Assembly: GCA_034387635.1 (NCBI GenBank)
Contig: JAOANU010000010.1
Coordinates: 1,054,001 to 1,118,000 of the forward strand
DNA length: 64,000 bases
Source: Rhodosporidiobolus odoratus
Lineage: Eukaryota; Basidiomycota; Microbotryomycetes; Sporidiobolales; Sporidiobolaceae
Direction of reading: 5' to 3'
Shown here: positions 31,806-42,060 of the stretch, piece by piece
How the letters are laid out: the number at the start of each line of letters is the position of its first letter
Numbering within the stretch: position 1 is the first letter of the stretch
Notes under the pieces: model-generated
The model's database searches: none
Told to the model about the DNA's origin: nothing
Seen by the model: the letters and a program-made list of their open reading frames with translations, nothing else
Made by a program: the position numbers and the translations under genes

Positions 31806-33838
31806 ATGCTGGCGGGCTCGCTATTCGTCCTTGCGTCTCTCGCTCAACTCGCCCACTCGAACCCTCTTCCTTCGCAAGATCAAGCGAGTCAGGTCGTCTT
31901 TGGAGGATTACCGGACATTCCTCGTACGTTTTCGTCCCACACCCTTGCATACAGGCTTGAGGACTGCGAGTCATGAAAACGAGGCTACAGGCGGAGGAGT
32001 AAGGGCAGAGAAGATGGCGGTTCGCGAGCAAGTTGCAGAGGCTCGACACGTTCGCAGAGACCCACTGCCCAGAGGAAGTAGCCCTCAGAGCTGGAGCAAC
32101 GGTCACTGATCCGCTTTCTCGCCCGTTTTTCCCACCTTGCCATTTTCTCCGAACCGCCGACACTTCGCTCGATCTCCCCGCTCCCCCTCGCCACAGATGG
32201 TCCCTTCAACCCACTCGACGAGATGAGCGGCGTCTCTCCCTATCACGACGCCCCAGGCGCCGACGTCGTCCCACCCTCGGGCTGCAAAGTCACAGCCGCC
32301 GCCTTTCTTATTCGACACAGCTCGATCTACGCCAACGACGACGAATGGGAGGAGTACATGCAACCTTTCGTCGAGCGTGTGAAGCGAGCCCAGAAGAAGG
32401 GTGTCGTGCTCAAGAGCGGCTCGCCCCTCAGTTTTCTTACTCACTGGAAGAGCGTCATCAACGAGGAAAACCTCGAGGCGCTTACTCCGCCTGGAGCGGA
32501 GGACGCTGAGGCGTTCGGAGAAAGGTTCCGTCGTCTGTATGGTCCGCTGCTGCCGCCCAAGAACCTCGGGAGGAAGGGGAAGAAGGGAAAGAAGGCGGGT
32601 AAGATTGAAACCCCGTTCAAGGCGTGGACCGCTTCCTCGCCCCGCGATATCGGAACGGCGAAGGCTTGGATTAAGGGCGCCTTCCCTTACTGGCAAGAAG
32701 GCAAGGACGGAGAAGGAGATGGGAAGATCGTCACGCTGGTAGAAGTGCCGAACAAGGTGCGCCTCCTCTTGCATTTCTTCCCCTTTCCTTTCCGTGACTG
32801 ATCTCATTCCTTTGTAGGATCCCGACTGGTCGCTCTCGCTCACGCCCCACAAGATCTGCCCCGCCTTCTCGAAGGATCCCGGTCAAGCTGAAGCACGGAA
32901 GTGGCTCGAAACCTTTGGTCCGCCGGCGCTCGAGCGTATGAACCGCTTCGCGCCGGGCTACGATTTTGAGCTCAACGATGTGATTGCGGCTCAGCTGTTC
33001 TGTGGGTACGAGTCGGTGGTGCGCGCAACTTTCTCCCTTCTCTCTTCCTTCCGAAGCGATGTGATGCGAGAAAGACGAGACTTAGTGTTCATCATCATTG
33101 TTCTTGGTTTGCTGCAGATCCGGAAAGATCGCTCTTCAGCCTTCTGCTCGACTGAGCTTTTCACGCCCGACGAGTTCCGCTCTCACGGTTACTGGCACGA
33201 CCTCGTCCGTCTGTATCCCATACAATCTCCTGTGTATCACATGTTAACTGATGGATATATTGTAGCACTGGCACCACTCGATTGGGTACGGCTCCAGCGT
33301 TGCCCCCTACCTCGGCATCGGCTGGCTGAACGCGAGCACCCACAACCTCCTCTCCGCCTACGCGCCCGTCCACCCGCACCCCAATGCCTCTGCTCCCATT
33401 CCATTCAAGGGCAAAAGCAAACTTCCCCCTCCCAACGCACCCCCTGACGCGACCCACACCCAACTCCTCTTCCCCTACTTCACCCACCGGGAAGAACCTC
33501 CCTTCGCGCTCGTCGCTCTCGGGTTATGGAACACTTCCGCTGCCGACCTTCCCCCTGATCGTATGCCGACCGAACGGCTGTGGAAGACTAGTCATGTCAT
33601 TCCGTTTATGGGACATGTCGCGATTGAACGGATGTGGTGCGATGCTGGAGCGGGGGAGAATGAGGGTGGGAAGGAAGGGGATTATATGAGGGTCATGGTT
33701 AATGGAGCGCCGCAGCGATTGCCGACTTGTGCAGAGGGACCGGGAGGAAGCTGCGCGATGGGAGAGTTTGAGGAGTATGTCAAGGGGAGGACGGAGATGT
33801 TTGCTGATTTCGAGGGTGCTTGTAAGAAAGAGAAGTAG
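31806..33838 (+). CDS. Secreted histidine phosphatase (histidine acid phosphatase superfamily)
   Basis: Exons 31806-31923, 32197-32756, 32818-33018, 33118-33204 and 33266-33838 sum to 1539 nt (512 aa) in frame. A clear signal peptide opens the protein (MLAGSLFVLASLAQLAHS). The catalytic RH motif is in TAAAFLIRHSSIYAND, where the nucleophilic His and Arg are kept. Downstream come a TASSPRDIGTAKAWIKG helix (the conserved Arg of 'SS.R...SA..F..G'), SLSLTPHKICP, WHHSIGYGSSVAPYLG, and FTHREEPPFALVALGLWN, where HRE occupies the position of the usual HD proton-donor motif. PFMGHVAIERMWC and GSCAMGEFEEYV end the domain. The product is expected outside the cell or in the wall, releasing phosphate from organic phosphates; the exact substrate is not inferable. 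Intron 1 is long (273 nt). Confidence 0.82.
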
Positions 33839-34052
33839 GGCGGTTAGGCTCAGTGTGGAGGATGAGCATGTAGATAGAGCTGTGGACTGTATAACCCTTA
33901 TCATCGAGCCTTTGCTCTCTCGGGTCCTGCATTCACAGCACTGATACAACTTGACCTCGAGACTAGGTTCAACGAGACCGCTGTCTGCTCCATGAAATCA
34001 TCTCATTTCGCAAAGACACGTTTGAGAGTCGGACAAGCACAAAAGCCGCTGT

Positions 34053-35196
34053 CTACACTGGATATCCCCGAAACTCGCTCTCGCCCCTCTGTACTGGCCA
34101 AAAAGGGTTACCCTCCCTCTTCATCACAAACACGACATCTGTATAATCGTCGCTGACTTGCCACGATGGCCACTGTGGCGTAACCCTCTGTACAAGAGCA
34201 GGGTTGATGAGGTTGCCCTGGTCGTCCACTTTGAGGTTGGCGAAAGGGTTGGGGGCAGAGTGGTGCCACCTCCAATTCTCATGAGCGACCGAACCCAGCG
34301 TGTCTCGGTCTCCGGAGCTGAAGTTGATTGGGAGGTAGTGCTCGAGTTCTTCTTTGTTGTCAACGAGATGCTTGGGGACTTCAACGGATGGTACACTGCC
34401 GTAACGGTTGCCAGAGCGCCCTGGGAAGCCTGTCTCTATGCCGTCGACGCTCGGTACTGCAAGAGCAGCTCCGTATTAGCACTGAAAAATAAGTCTGGCA
34501 AGGTGATAGTGAGGGGAGGGACTGACACTTCGGCGTCCCCATCAAGTCTGAGGGTGACGGTATACGACCAAGGAAAGAAACAGCATTGCGGTTGACCAGA
34601 GGCAGTCCGGTCCCGTCCAGTGGCGTAAGTTCCTTGTTGACCTCGTTTGGCATGTAGTAGAATCGGAGATGGAAAGCGCCACGCCAGTCTGCACAAGCGA
34701 AGGGGCTGTAGTCTCACAAGGGAGCGAAGTAAGGTGATACACTGTCTACCGGTATAAGGAGGGGATTGCTGCCCTCCCCAGCGCGAAGGGCGGTCTTGCT
34801 TTGACTTGAGTTTTTGGATTGCCTCCGCCCGGGTGATGGGATTTTTGTAGCTGCCTGCGACGATCCGCATTCGCCAATGAAGGTGTGGCTGCTCTCTGTT
34901 GGTGTAGTGGAATTGCCCGTTTTTGTGGAGACATGCCGCAAGAAAGGCATAAGTCGGAAACTGTAGCAGCGCCACGAGTGCATGAGGTGGGGGAGTACCA
35001 GCCTTTGTGGGCTTATCCTCGAACTGGGCTGCAGAGAAGAGATTCATGTGGATTTGAGATTGTGCAAGTTGAACAGGATAGGCAGAGACGCACGGAAAAG
35101 GAGTTTCATGTCGTCCATCCGAAGGTAATCAAGTCCATGGTCTTTGCCCTCGGGCTCTTGAAGCCAGTCGTCCGGGTCGAGAAGACCGGCTGACAT
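34053..35196 (-). CDS. Orphan protein, four exons, 315 aa
   Basis: From the ATG at 35196-35194, exons 35196-35094, 35028-34750, 34688-34527 and 34456-34053 sum to 948 nt with matching phases (1, 1, 1), giving 315 aa. The protein starts MSAGLLDPDDWLQEPEG. It contains VALLQFPTYAFLAACLHKNG, NREQPHLHWRMRIVAGSY, DWRGAFHLRFYYMPNEVNKEL and WRWHHSAPNPFANLKVDD, and ends FWPVQRGESEFRGYPV. It is aromatic- and His/Trp-rich in places, soluble-looking, and without a signal peptide. I do not recognise the family. A coding-looking stretch just upstream (about 35334-35290, DEWLCIVHGHSC) may be an earlier exon, in which case the ATG used here is internal. It is convergent with the phosphatase gene. Confidence 0.68.
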
Positions 35197-35564
35197 AGTC
35201 TGAGGAGGGTTGGAGGAGGGTGAGTCAGAGGGGAGAGAAAGAGCAGGCTCAGCGTTACCAAGCCGGGTTGAGATACAGGAGTGTCCGTGGACAATGCACA
35301 GCCACTCGTCAGCGTAGCCGCCTGCTGACGACAATCAGCTTATGTGATATTTAGTTAGCAGGCGCGCAAAGTACAGCTGTCTTGCCTGTGAGGAAGCTTG
35401 CGGGAGTGAGAAGTGAAGCTGAAGGAGGGGCGGTGAGTATGTGCCTGGAACCGGCAACAGCGGAGTGTAAACTGAGCAAATATACGTCGCGGCCTTCCAT
35501 CTCTTCCGTCTCGCTTTACTCCCGTCGAACTGTCTGAATAGCTTGCTTGACCAGAAGAAACAGC
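35197..35564. other. Divergent intergenic region
   Basis: Lies between the minus-strand orphan and the plus-strand F-box-like gene. It may include an upstream exon of the orphan near 35334-35290. Otherwise it is promoter sequence with no recognised motif. Confidence 0.35.
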
Positions 35565-36650
35565 ATGAGCAAGTCTAATGAGCACTCTGCTGCCGAGCTC
35601 ATCGCTCCGAACAACCTCCCGGTCGCCCTCCGACTCCCGCTCGAGATTGGACTCAGCATCCTTCCCTACTTCCACACCGAGTTGCACAAGGCGAGGAGGA
35701 TCTGCAAGACGGTGGATGCGATGAATAAGGTGTGCTGCCGTCTCGCACGCTCTGAGGTTACTGCGATGATCATCCTCTTTCCGTGCAATCTCGCCTGCCA
35801 GCATCCCGCTCGTTCCGCGCCGCTTCTTGTCCCACCTCTGACGCGTACCTAACACTTACATACCCCCTTATCATCACAGAGCAAGCGCTTCGACAAGGTC
35901 CTATTCCGTTGTGGTCCCCCCGCCCACTTCGACGAGAAGCAGAAATCCAAGCTGCACCCGCTTCCCAACGCGCTTGACTGCATCCTGTGCAAGCCTATGT
36001 GTGCCTACCTGCAGTGCACCTATGGCGAAAGACCCAACGCTTTTGGCTGCGCCGCCATGCCTGACTTCGTCACCCAACCCGCCTGTACCGAGATCCTTTC
36101 CTTCGTAGATGGGGCCGCTTTTGATGCGTTCAATCCTCAAGGTATCACGATCAAAGACTTTCTCGGGGATCGTGATGTTTGGACTGGATGGGAAAGCGTT
36201 CACTTATGCAGACCGTGCAGCTGAACGCGAATCCATTCGTCTCGCAGGCTTGCGAGCTGTAGACATAGTCTCGACGTCAGTCTCCCTTCCTTCGCTATTT
36301 CTCCTCTCCCTATTCGGGGGAATCCGTCTGCTGATAAATCCTCTTCTACTGCTCCGACGCTCTGCAGATACAAGCCGCTTGACCCTCTTCCCGACAATAC
36401 TGGATTGTCAGAACTTTCCTTCCTTACCCGCGACCTACTGCCATCGAGCACTTTCCTATCCTTCCGCCTCGCCTCAGCCCTCCATGTATCCATACCTGCA
36501 GTCCCTCCCTCAGCTTGTGCCCTACTCCGTCTACGGGGCAGCTCATCCTTTGTCGACGTTTCCTCGACCCCTCAGTTCAGAACAGCCACATTGCCTCGTT
36601 CCGCCTATCCCTTCCTTGTAGCGACAGTGAGGAGGTCACGATTCTCCTAG
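35565..36650 (+). CDS. F-box-like protein, four exons
   Basis: Exons 35565-35729, 35880-36171, 36212-36275 and 36368-36650 sum to 804 nt (267 aa) in frame. The N-terminal region NNLPVALRLPLEIGLSILPYF...ELHKARRICKTVDAMNK resembles an F-box (LPLEI..IL.....L..AR.V.K), followed by SKRFDKVLFR, a common continuation in fungal F-box proteins. A Cys-containing middle (DCILCKPMCAYLQC) follows, then helices GDHRAAERESIRLAGLRAV and SELSFLTRDLL. Intron 3 is very short (40 nt, 36172-36211). An alternative last intron could lead to a longer tail ending at 36730. SCF adaptor function is inferred from a weak pattern match. Confidence 0.55.
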
Positions 36651-37168
36651 TCTCGTTCATGTCAAGTCCAGAGCGAGAGGCTGATGATGAAGCAGAACAA
36701 GCGTGCAATTCGAATCTTCAACTTCCATGACTTCTGAAAACGGAAAGCAAGAAAGCGTGCAGAAGGTTCCAATCCGGCTGCCGTAGTTGTCCGTACCCAG
36801 AAGACTGCCTGCCAGTGCTCACAGAGGGCGTTTCGACACAGTCCCGACGCTCTCGAGACTTCTGATCAGGTAGGAAAATGGAAAACCCAGTGCAAACGTA
36901 AAGCTAAGCTCCGAAACAGTGTCCGTATCCATGGATCCATCACATCTAAGTTGGTAGGTAATGGTTAGGAGGAGGTGATCAGATGAAAAAGAAGCGGCAA
37001 TGCAGACTGGAAGGGGGCTATGGGAGAGAAAACAGCAGAGATGTAGTAAGGGTATCTGGGCGTGACTGAAGAAAGCGAAAAGGAGGATGTCGATGCAAAG
37101 AAAGTAGAACTGCAGAATGACAGGGGAAGTTGCGATCTGGTGAACTGACTGAGTATCTTTCTGCCCGC
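36651..37168. other. Intergenic, convergent 3' flanks
   Basis: 3' flanks of the plus-strand F-box-like gene and the minus-strand large Ser/Pro-rich gene. No gene or motif is seen beyond compositional open frames. Confidence 0.4.
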
Positions 37169-40100
37169 TCAAACCGCCTGCCGCAGAAAGGCCGATCCTC
37201 CCGGTCCGGCCCTCGTGCCCCACTTTGGCGGTGACATGGAAGTAAGGGGGACGAAGGGCGCAGGCTGACTCCTTCCGCACCCAGTCGCAAGCGCCGGTGC
37301 GGGCGACACAGCCCTTGCTCTCGACATGTCCGGATCGACGAGGAAAGGTTGAGTCGAGAGGCGGTTCTGGTTATTCCGAAGAGCGAAGGAGGAAAAAGAG
37401 TTGGAGTGTGGAGGCTTGGAAGGAGAAGGGAAGGAGGATTGACGTTTTGGTGCGAAGGAGGGGGTTGCTCGAGCAGGGCCGGGACTGGGAGAGGGGCTTC
37501 TGACTGCGTGAGGAGGAGAGACGGATGAAGGTGGAAGGAGAGATTGACGCGAAGGCTGACGATGGGGAGAAGGAGGAAGAGGCGTTGTGCCTGCACGAGA
37601 GTAGCCGGAAGGCGGAAGGAGCGATTGACGGGAAGCGGTTCGAGGAAGGCCGGAAGGTGAAGGCGTGCGAGAGCGGGGAGGAGACGCGTATTGAGGACCA
37701 GGGGGAAGGAGGTGCTGCTGTGGTTGAAGGTCTGGGGCGGATGAGGAAAGAAGGGGCATCTGGTAGAAGGGCATTCCGCCCATTCCGACTGGGACGGCGA
37801 CGGGGACAGGGACCATCCACTGTTGCGCCTGAGGGACGGCCAGAAGTGACTGATGCGCGTAGAGAGAGGGATGAAGGGTAGGTTGAGAGGCGTGCGGAGG
37901 CGGAAGGGTCGACGTCCTCCTCTCATCCCGGCCTCTCCTCACTGCCGCCGAACTCATGATCTGACTCCTTCGTCGCTGCTCCGTCATCCGCCTCGCTGCC
38001 TCCTTCTCTTTCACCTCCCTCTCCCTCTGCTCATCCCTTTCCTGCTGCTCCCACCTCATCTGTTCCTCCCTCTCCTTCGCTTCCCTTTCCTTAGCCTTCA
38101 ACCTCTGCACCTCCTCTTCCAACTTCGCCGCCTTCTGTTGAGCCCGAAGAAGAGCCGTCTGCGAGACGGCGGGCGGGGTAGGGGGTTTGGCAAGTCGAGA
38201 AGAAGAGCGAGACGTAGTCGGGAGAAAGGAAACCCGTTTTTGCTGTAGGTGGAAGAGGGGTTGGTCGTCCTCATCGCTGTCGTCATCCTGCTTCTGCGTC
38301 TCCAACGCCTCCTCTTCACCTTCTCCCTCTTCCGCCAAAGCCTTCAGTAGTAAAGGACCCGGAAGAAGTAACTTCCTCGGCCCACTTCGCCCATTCATCC
38401 CACCGAGACGGGCCGATTTCTTCCCATCCTTCCTGCTGACTTCCGCGGAGAAGGGTTCAGGAGGTCGACTGGCTCCTTCAGCGGCAGCACGAAGGGAAGG
38501 CGAGATCTCCCCATCGACAGCGAAGGCAACCGGGTTGAGAAGGCCATCCTCGCTATCTTCTCGCTTCCCCTCTCCCTCACTCCCACCGAGTCCTCCCCTC
38601 TCTCGCATCTCCAACCCAACTAGCATCCCTCTCACCCTAGCGCTGAGCTTAAGCGGTACCACTCTCCCACTCCCCACCCTACTTGGTCTGACCACATCCT
38701 CGACGACCATTCCCCCCTCGCTCCCGCCAACCCCACCCCAGGGCGTGTCGAGTCTACGCGTCTCGAGCATCCTCATCTGGAAAGCAGGACGAAGAACCCA
38801 GAGCGAGAGGCGAGGGAAAAGAACGGTATAGGAGGAGGAGGAGGGGGAGGAAGGGGAGGAAGGAGGAGGAGGGGTGGCAGGTGCAAAGTCGCCCCCAACC
38901 GGCGAGAGGACCGCCCTCAACGTCGCACCTTTATCCAGCTTGCCATGCTCCAACTCCCACATCTCCAAGCTCCTCCTCCCTGCTGACCCATCATCATTCC
39001 CTCTTCTGCCTTCGCGGTCCTCCTCGTCTTCGTCCTCGTCGCCAAAGCTCGACATGCTCAACCTCGCCGACTTAGAGATGACGCTCGATCGCTTGGCTCC
39101 CGAAGAAGAAAACGATGACGACGAGGAGGAGAAACTCCGCTCGACTTCCATAGCTTCAAGCATCGTGGTCCCCCTCTTCAACTTCCTCAACAACGCCAAT
39201 CTCCCCAGAGTTTTCCTGAGCGGTTGAATTTGCTTTGAGGAGCGGAAGGTGAAGGCCGCGGAAGGAGAGTGGGTGGAGAGAGGGCTTTCGAGGGTACAGG
39301 TTGATGAGGAGGATGAGGAGGGGGAGGGGGAGAGTCGACCAACGGTCAGGGAGAGGAGCTGCGTTGCACGAGGACCGAGAGGACGGGGCCGTGGAGAGCG
39401 AGGAAGAGCTGGGGAGCGAGGGGATCGTGAAGGCTTAGGAAGGGTCGAGTAGTGAGGAGAGGGCGTCACGAGGAGAGGGGGTGGTCGAGACCGGCGGGCG
39501 AAGGTCGGGTGGGCGCGGACTTGACGCCCCCAGGCATGGTCGCGGTCGTCTTCTTCGTCTTCTTCCGGGTCAGAAGCTGCGCCGTAGTCGTCTTCAGCGG
39601 TCGAGGGTGCGGGAGGAGTGGTCGGCGGGGTCAGGAGAGAATGGGTGGAACGGCCAGAGAAAGAGTAGGGCGAGAGGGCGGCGCCTGCTGTAGACTTTGC
39701 TTTCTTCTGGTAGGTGGTAGCAGGGATACGCGAGAGGAACGAGTAGAGTGGCTTGGGCGTTGAGGGCGACGAAAAGTCGGAAGAAGGGGAGGAGAACGCG
39801 GAGGATGCGGCGAGCTCGGGAGTGCGCAGGTCGCTACTTGGGGACACGGGCGGGATGATTTCAGGAGGTGAAGGTCTGTAGCGCTCGTGACCTTCGTCGG
39901 AGCCAATCGCCTTGTCGCCGGCAGCGTGGACCAGGTGAAGAAGCGAGGCCAAATCTTCGCCCTCTGTGTCCGCGAATATGGACTGCTCCTGCACCGGCCC
40001 TGTGGCCGAGCATGAGTTAGACTGCGGAGTCGTGGCGAACGAGGTCGAAGGCAGCTCGAAGAGGCCGAGGGTAGGAGGAAGTGAGGGAACCGGCGGCACG

Positions 40101-40621
40101 ATCTCCCTGTCTCTTCCTTGCGCCTGCTTCTTTGGACTCTCACCCCTCTCATCCTTCTCCTTCACGCTTCCCTTACTCCCGCTCCTGCGCCTGAAGAAGC
40201 CCTTAAGCTTAGCCGAGCCCGCACTGTTCTTCCTGCTCCTCCTTCCCTCTTTTTCCACTGCTTCTGCCTCCGCGTCCCCATTGACCGCTGGTCCCGCCTT
40301 GCTCAACTCAGGAACCGCGTCCACGAGACTCCACTTCGAGGTCGAGGCTTCGCTAGTCGGACTCATAAGTTTTGCAGTATCGAGGGAAGAAGTGGTCGAA
40401 GGAACGGTCGAGACTGAAGTTCCTGAATCACTCGAATCACTCCTCCCGGGTGTTGGGGCGGTCGAGATAATCGGCGAAGATGCGAAAGAAGGGAGGGAGA
40501 GCTGGAATGGGGATCCCAGGGAAGGAAGAGTCGGGGGCGGTAAAGAAGGTGTGGGTTTATTCGCTTTTGAGGGTGGAGAGGCAGGGGATCGCTTGGGTGG
40601 AGAGCGATGGAAGAGGGGCAT
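37169..40621 (-). CDS. Large Ser/Pro-rich protein with a central coiled coil, intronless
   Basis: The frame is open without introns. The first ATG is at 40621 (MPLFHRSPPKRSPASPP), giving 1150 aa; the frame continues further upstream but without an ATG. The protein is mostly disordered: Ser/Pro-rich N-terminus, basic patches (RRSRKNSAG, KGFFRRRSGSKG), a region with RKTLGRLALLRKLKRG, a more ordered-looking stretch (VLFPRLSLWVLRPAFQMRMLE), then a charged coiled coil (LRAQQKAAKLEEEVQRLKAK and following Glu/Arg-rich helix) and a Pro/Gln/Ser-rich C-terminus with repeated SPPR/SRTPSPS motifs. The pattern suggests a signalling, polarity or cytoskeletal scaffold with many phosphosites; no family is recognised. 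Confidence 0.6.
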   Translation of the reverse strand: MPLFHRSPPKRSPASPPSKANKPTPSLPPPTLPSLGSPFQLSLPSFASSPIISTAPTPGRSDSSDSGTSVSTVPSTTSSLDTAKLMSPTSEASTSKWSLVDAVPELSKAGPAVNGDAEAEAVEKEGRRSRKNSAGSAKLKGFFRRRSGSKGSVKEKDERGESPKKQAQGRDREIVPPVPSLPPTLGLFELPSTSFATTPQSNSCSATGPVQEQSIFADTEGEDLASLLHLVHAAGDKAIGSDEGHERYRPSPPEIIPPVSPSSDLRTPELAASSAFSSPSSDFSSPSTPKPLYSFLSRIPATTYQKKAKSTAGAALSPYSFSGRSTHSLLTPPTTPPAPSTAEDDYGAASDPEEDEEDDRDHAWGRQVRAHPTFARRSRPPPLLVTPSPHYSTLPKPSRSPRSPALPRSPRPRPLGPRATQLLSLTVGRLSPSPSSSSSSTCTLESPLSTHSPSAAFTFRSSKQIQPLRKTLGRLALLRKLKRGTTMLEAMEVERSFSSSSSSFSSSGAKRSSVISKSARLSMSSFGDEDEDEEDREGRRGNDDGSAGRRSLEMWELEHGKLDKGATLRAVLSPVGGDFAPATPPPPSSPSSPSSSSYTVLFPRLSLWVLRPAFQMRMLETRRLDTPWGGVGGSEGGMVVEDVVRPSRVGSGRVVPLKLSARVRGMLVGLEMRERGGLGGSEGEGKREDSEDGLLNPVAFAVDGEISPSLRAAAEGASRPPEPFSAEVSRKDGKKSARLGGMNGRSGPRKLLLPGPLLLKALAEEGEGEEEALETQKQDDDSDEDDQPLFHLQQKRVSFLPTTSRSSSRLAKPPTPPAVSQTALLRAQQKAAKLEEEVQRLKAKEREAKEREEQMRWEQQERDEQREREVKEKEAARRMTEQRRRSQIMSSAAVRRGRDERRTSTLPPPHASQPTLHPSLYAHQSLLAVPQAQQWMVPVPVAVPVGMGGMPFYQMPLLSSSAPDLQPQQHLLPPGPQYASPPRSRTPSPSGLPRTASRQSLLPPSGYSRAGTTPLPPSPHRQPSRQSLLPPSSVSPPHAVRSPSPSPGPARATPSFAPKRQSSFPSPSKPPHSNSFSSFALRNNQNRLSTQPFLVDPDMSRARAVSPAPALATGCGRSQPAPFVPLTSMSPPKWGTRAGPGGSAFLRQAV

Positions 40622-42060
40622 GCTGATAGCCGGGTAAGGGGCGGCTGCAGAGAAGGAATGGATGAGCTCGATCTGGCTATTCTCGGGGAAGATGCAAGCA
40701 CGGGGTAGACGCACAGTCCTCTCTGAGCGCGACTGTCGGGTTGCGCGGCGGCCAGGTAATAGCCCCGATGGGTCGAGTGAAGGTGTATAGCGAGTCTAAA
40801 GGGTGACAGAAAGTGTGCGAACGAGTTCGACGGGGGTGGTCAAGGGGGAACTACTAGGGGAGAAGTGGAGAGGGAAGACAAGCGCAGGACGCGTTGGAGC
40901 CTGGTATATACGCTGATCGACAGAGGACTGTAGACGTACCTGCACTCTAGGACACTCGGTACGCGGTCAATCAGTCACCTTAGTGTGACAATAAACCGGG
41001 AGAGCGTCGGCGGGACAGGAGAAACTTCTCTCGTTCTCGAGGTCAGTTACAGTACAGTGCCAATCTCGGTCATCCAAGTCAGACTCAAGTGTACACCCTC
41101 GCCAAATTTGCAGCTCTTCAGTCCCACAGGCGCGGCGGAGGCAAAATAAACGCGTCAAGCAGGGCAAGAAGAGTCGGTACTTGTTGCTTTCTTCCCCATT
41201 TTTTTTCTCGGGTCCTCAGCCTCGTTTTGTGCCTCACGATACCCAACTGCGTAGTGCAGCGACCCAAAGCTAGTCAAGCTCTCGTCCCCGTCAGAGGGTT
41301 CGACAGGGCTGGAGAGGCCACAGTGGGAGTAAAGGGAGAAGTGAAACACAAGTAGGAGAACGTGTGGTAAGCCAACGGACGCAGCGTCGACAACGTAGAA
41401 CACGAGCAGCACATAGCGCTCTATGCATGCACGGAGTGTCTGCGCGTCCCGAGCCGAGCGAGTCGTCGAGTCGGATCAGTGGAGAGGAAAGGATGGAAGG
41501 AAAAAGAAATAATCGGACGTAGATCCGCCTGAGGTCGAAGCTTCGCCCAATCAATATCCTACACGTCGCGACTCAGATTGGCACCACGCAGGGGGGCGGA
41601 ACCGTCTCACCCATGGAGGTAAGCCGCGAAAAAGCGATTCCGCAATTTCCGCCGCGTCCTGCCCTTCGCATCGTCGCGACTGTGATGTGCGCCGCTGCAG
41701 CTGAGGGACGGTTGAATGTACGGTGCAGGTAAGAAGGTCTACTCTCGTCCACCCGAGACGCATACGGGTCGTAGATGATTGAGTCGAGGGTGGGGTAGAA
41801 GAGGCCTAAGGAACCGCTGAAGCTCTGAAGGGCGCTGGGTGACAATTCGAGTGCTGCGGGGGAAGCAGCGGATGGCATGTGGGTAATCGACACGCAGCCT
41901 TGCTTGTTCACTCAAAGTCACTGACATAATGTTCTGAACCAAGTTTCGATCTCGCTTCTCCTCTTCGAGACAATACACCACAAACAGCCCGAGTACACAC
42001 CCTCAGGTCTACGAAGGCACCTGCATACCCGAGTGCACCTAGACGAGCTCTACTGGCTGA
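40622..42060. other. Divergent intergenic region, 1.4 kb
   Basis: Separates the minus-strand Ser/Pro-rich gene from plus-strand SAC3. A TATA-like GTATATAC lies near 40902-40909, about 285 bp upstream of the minus-strand ATG. On the minus strand a 101-codon frame with an ATG at 41878 (MPSAASPAALELSP) runs to 41573; it has no recognisable motif and I do not call it a gene. Nothing else is supported. Confidence 0.35.
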
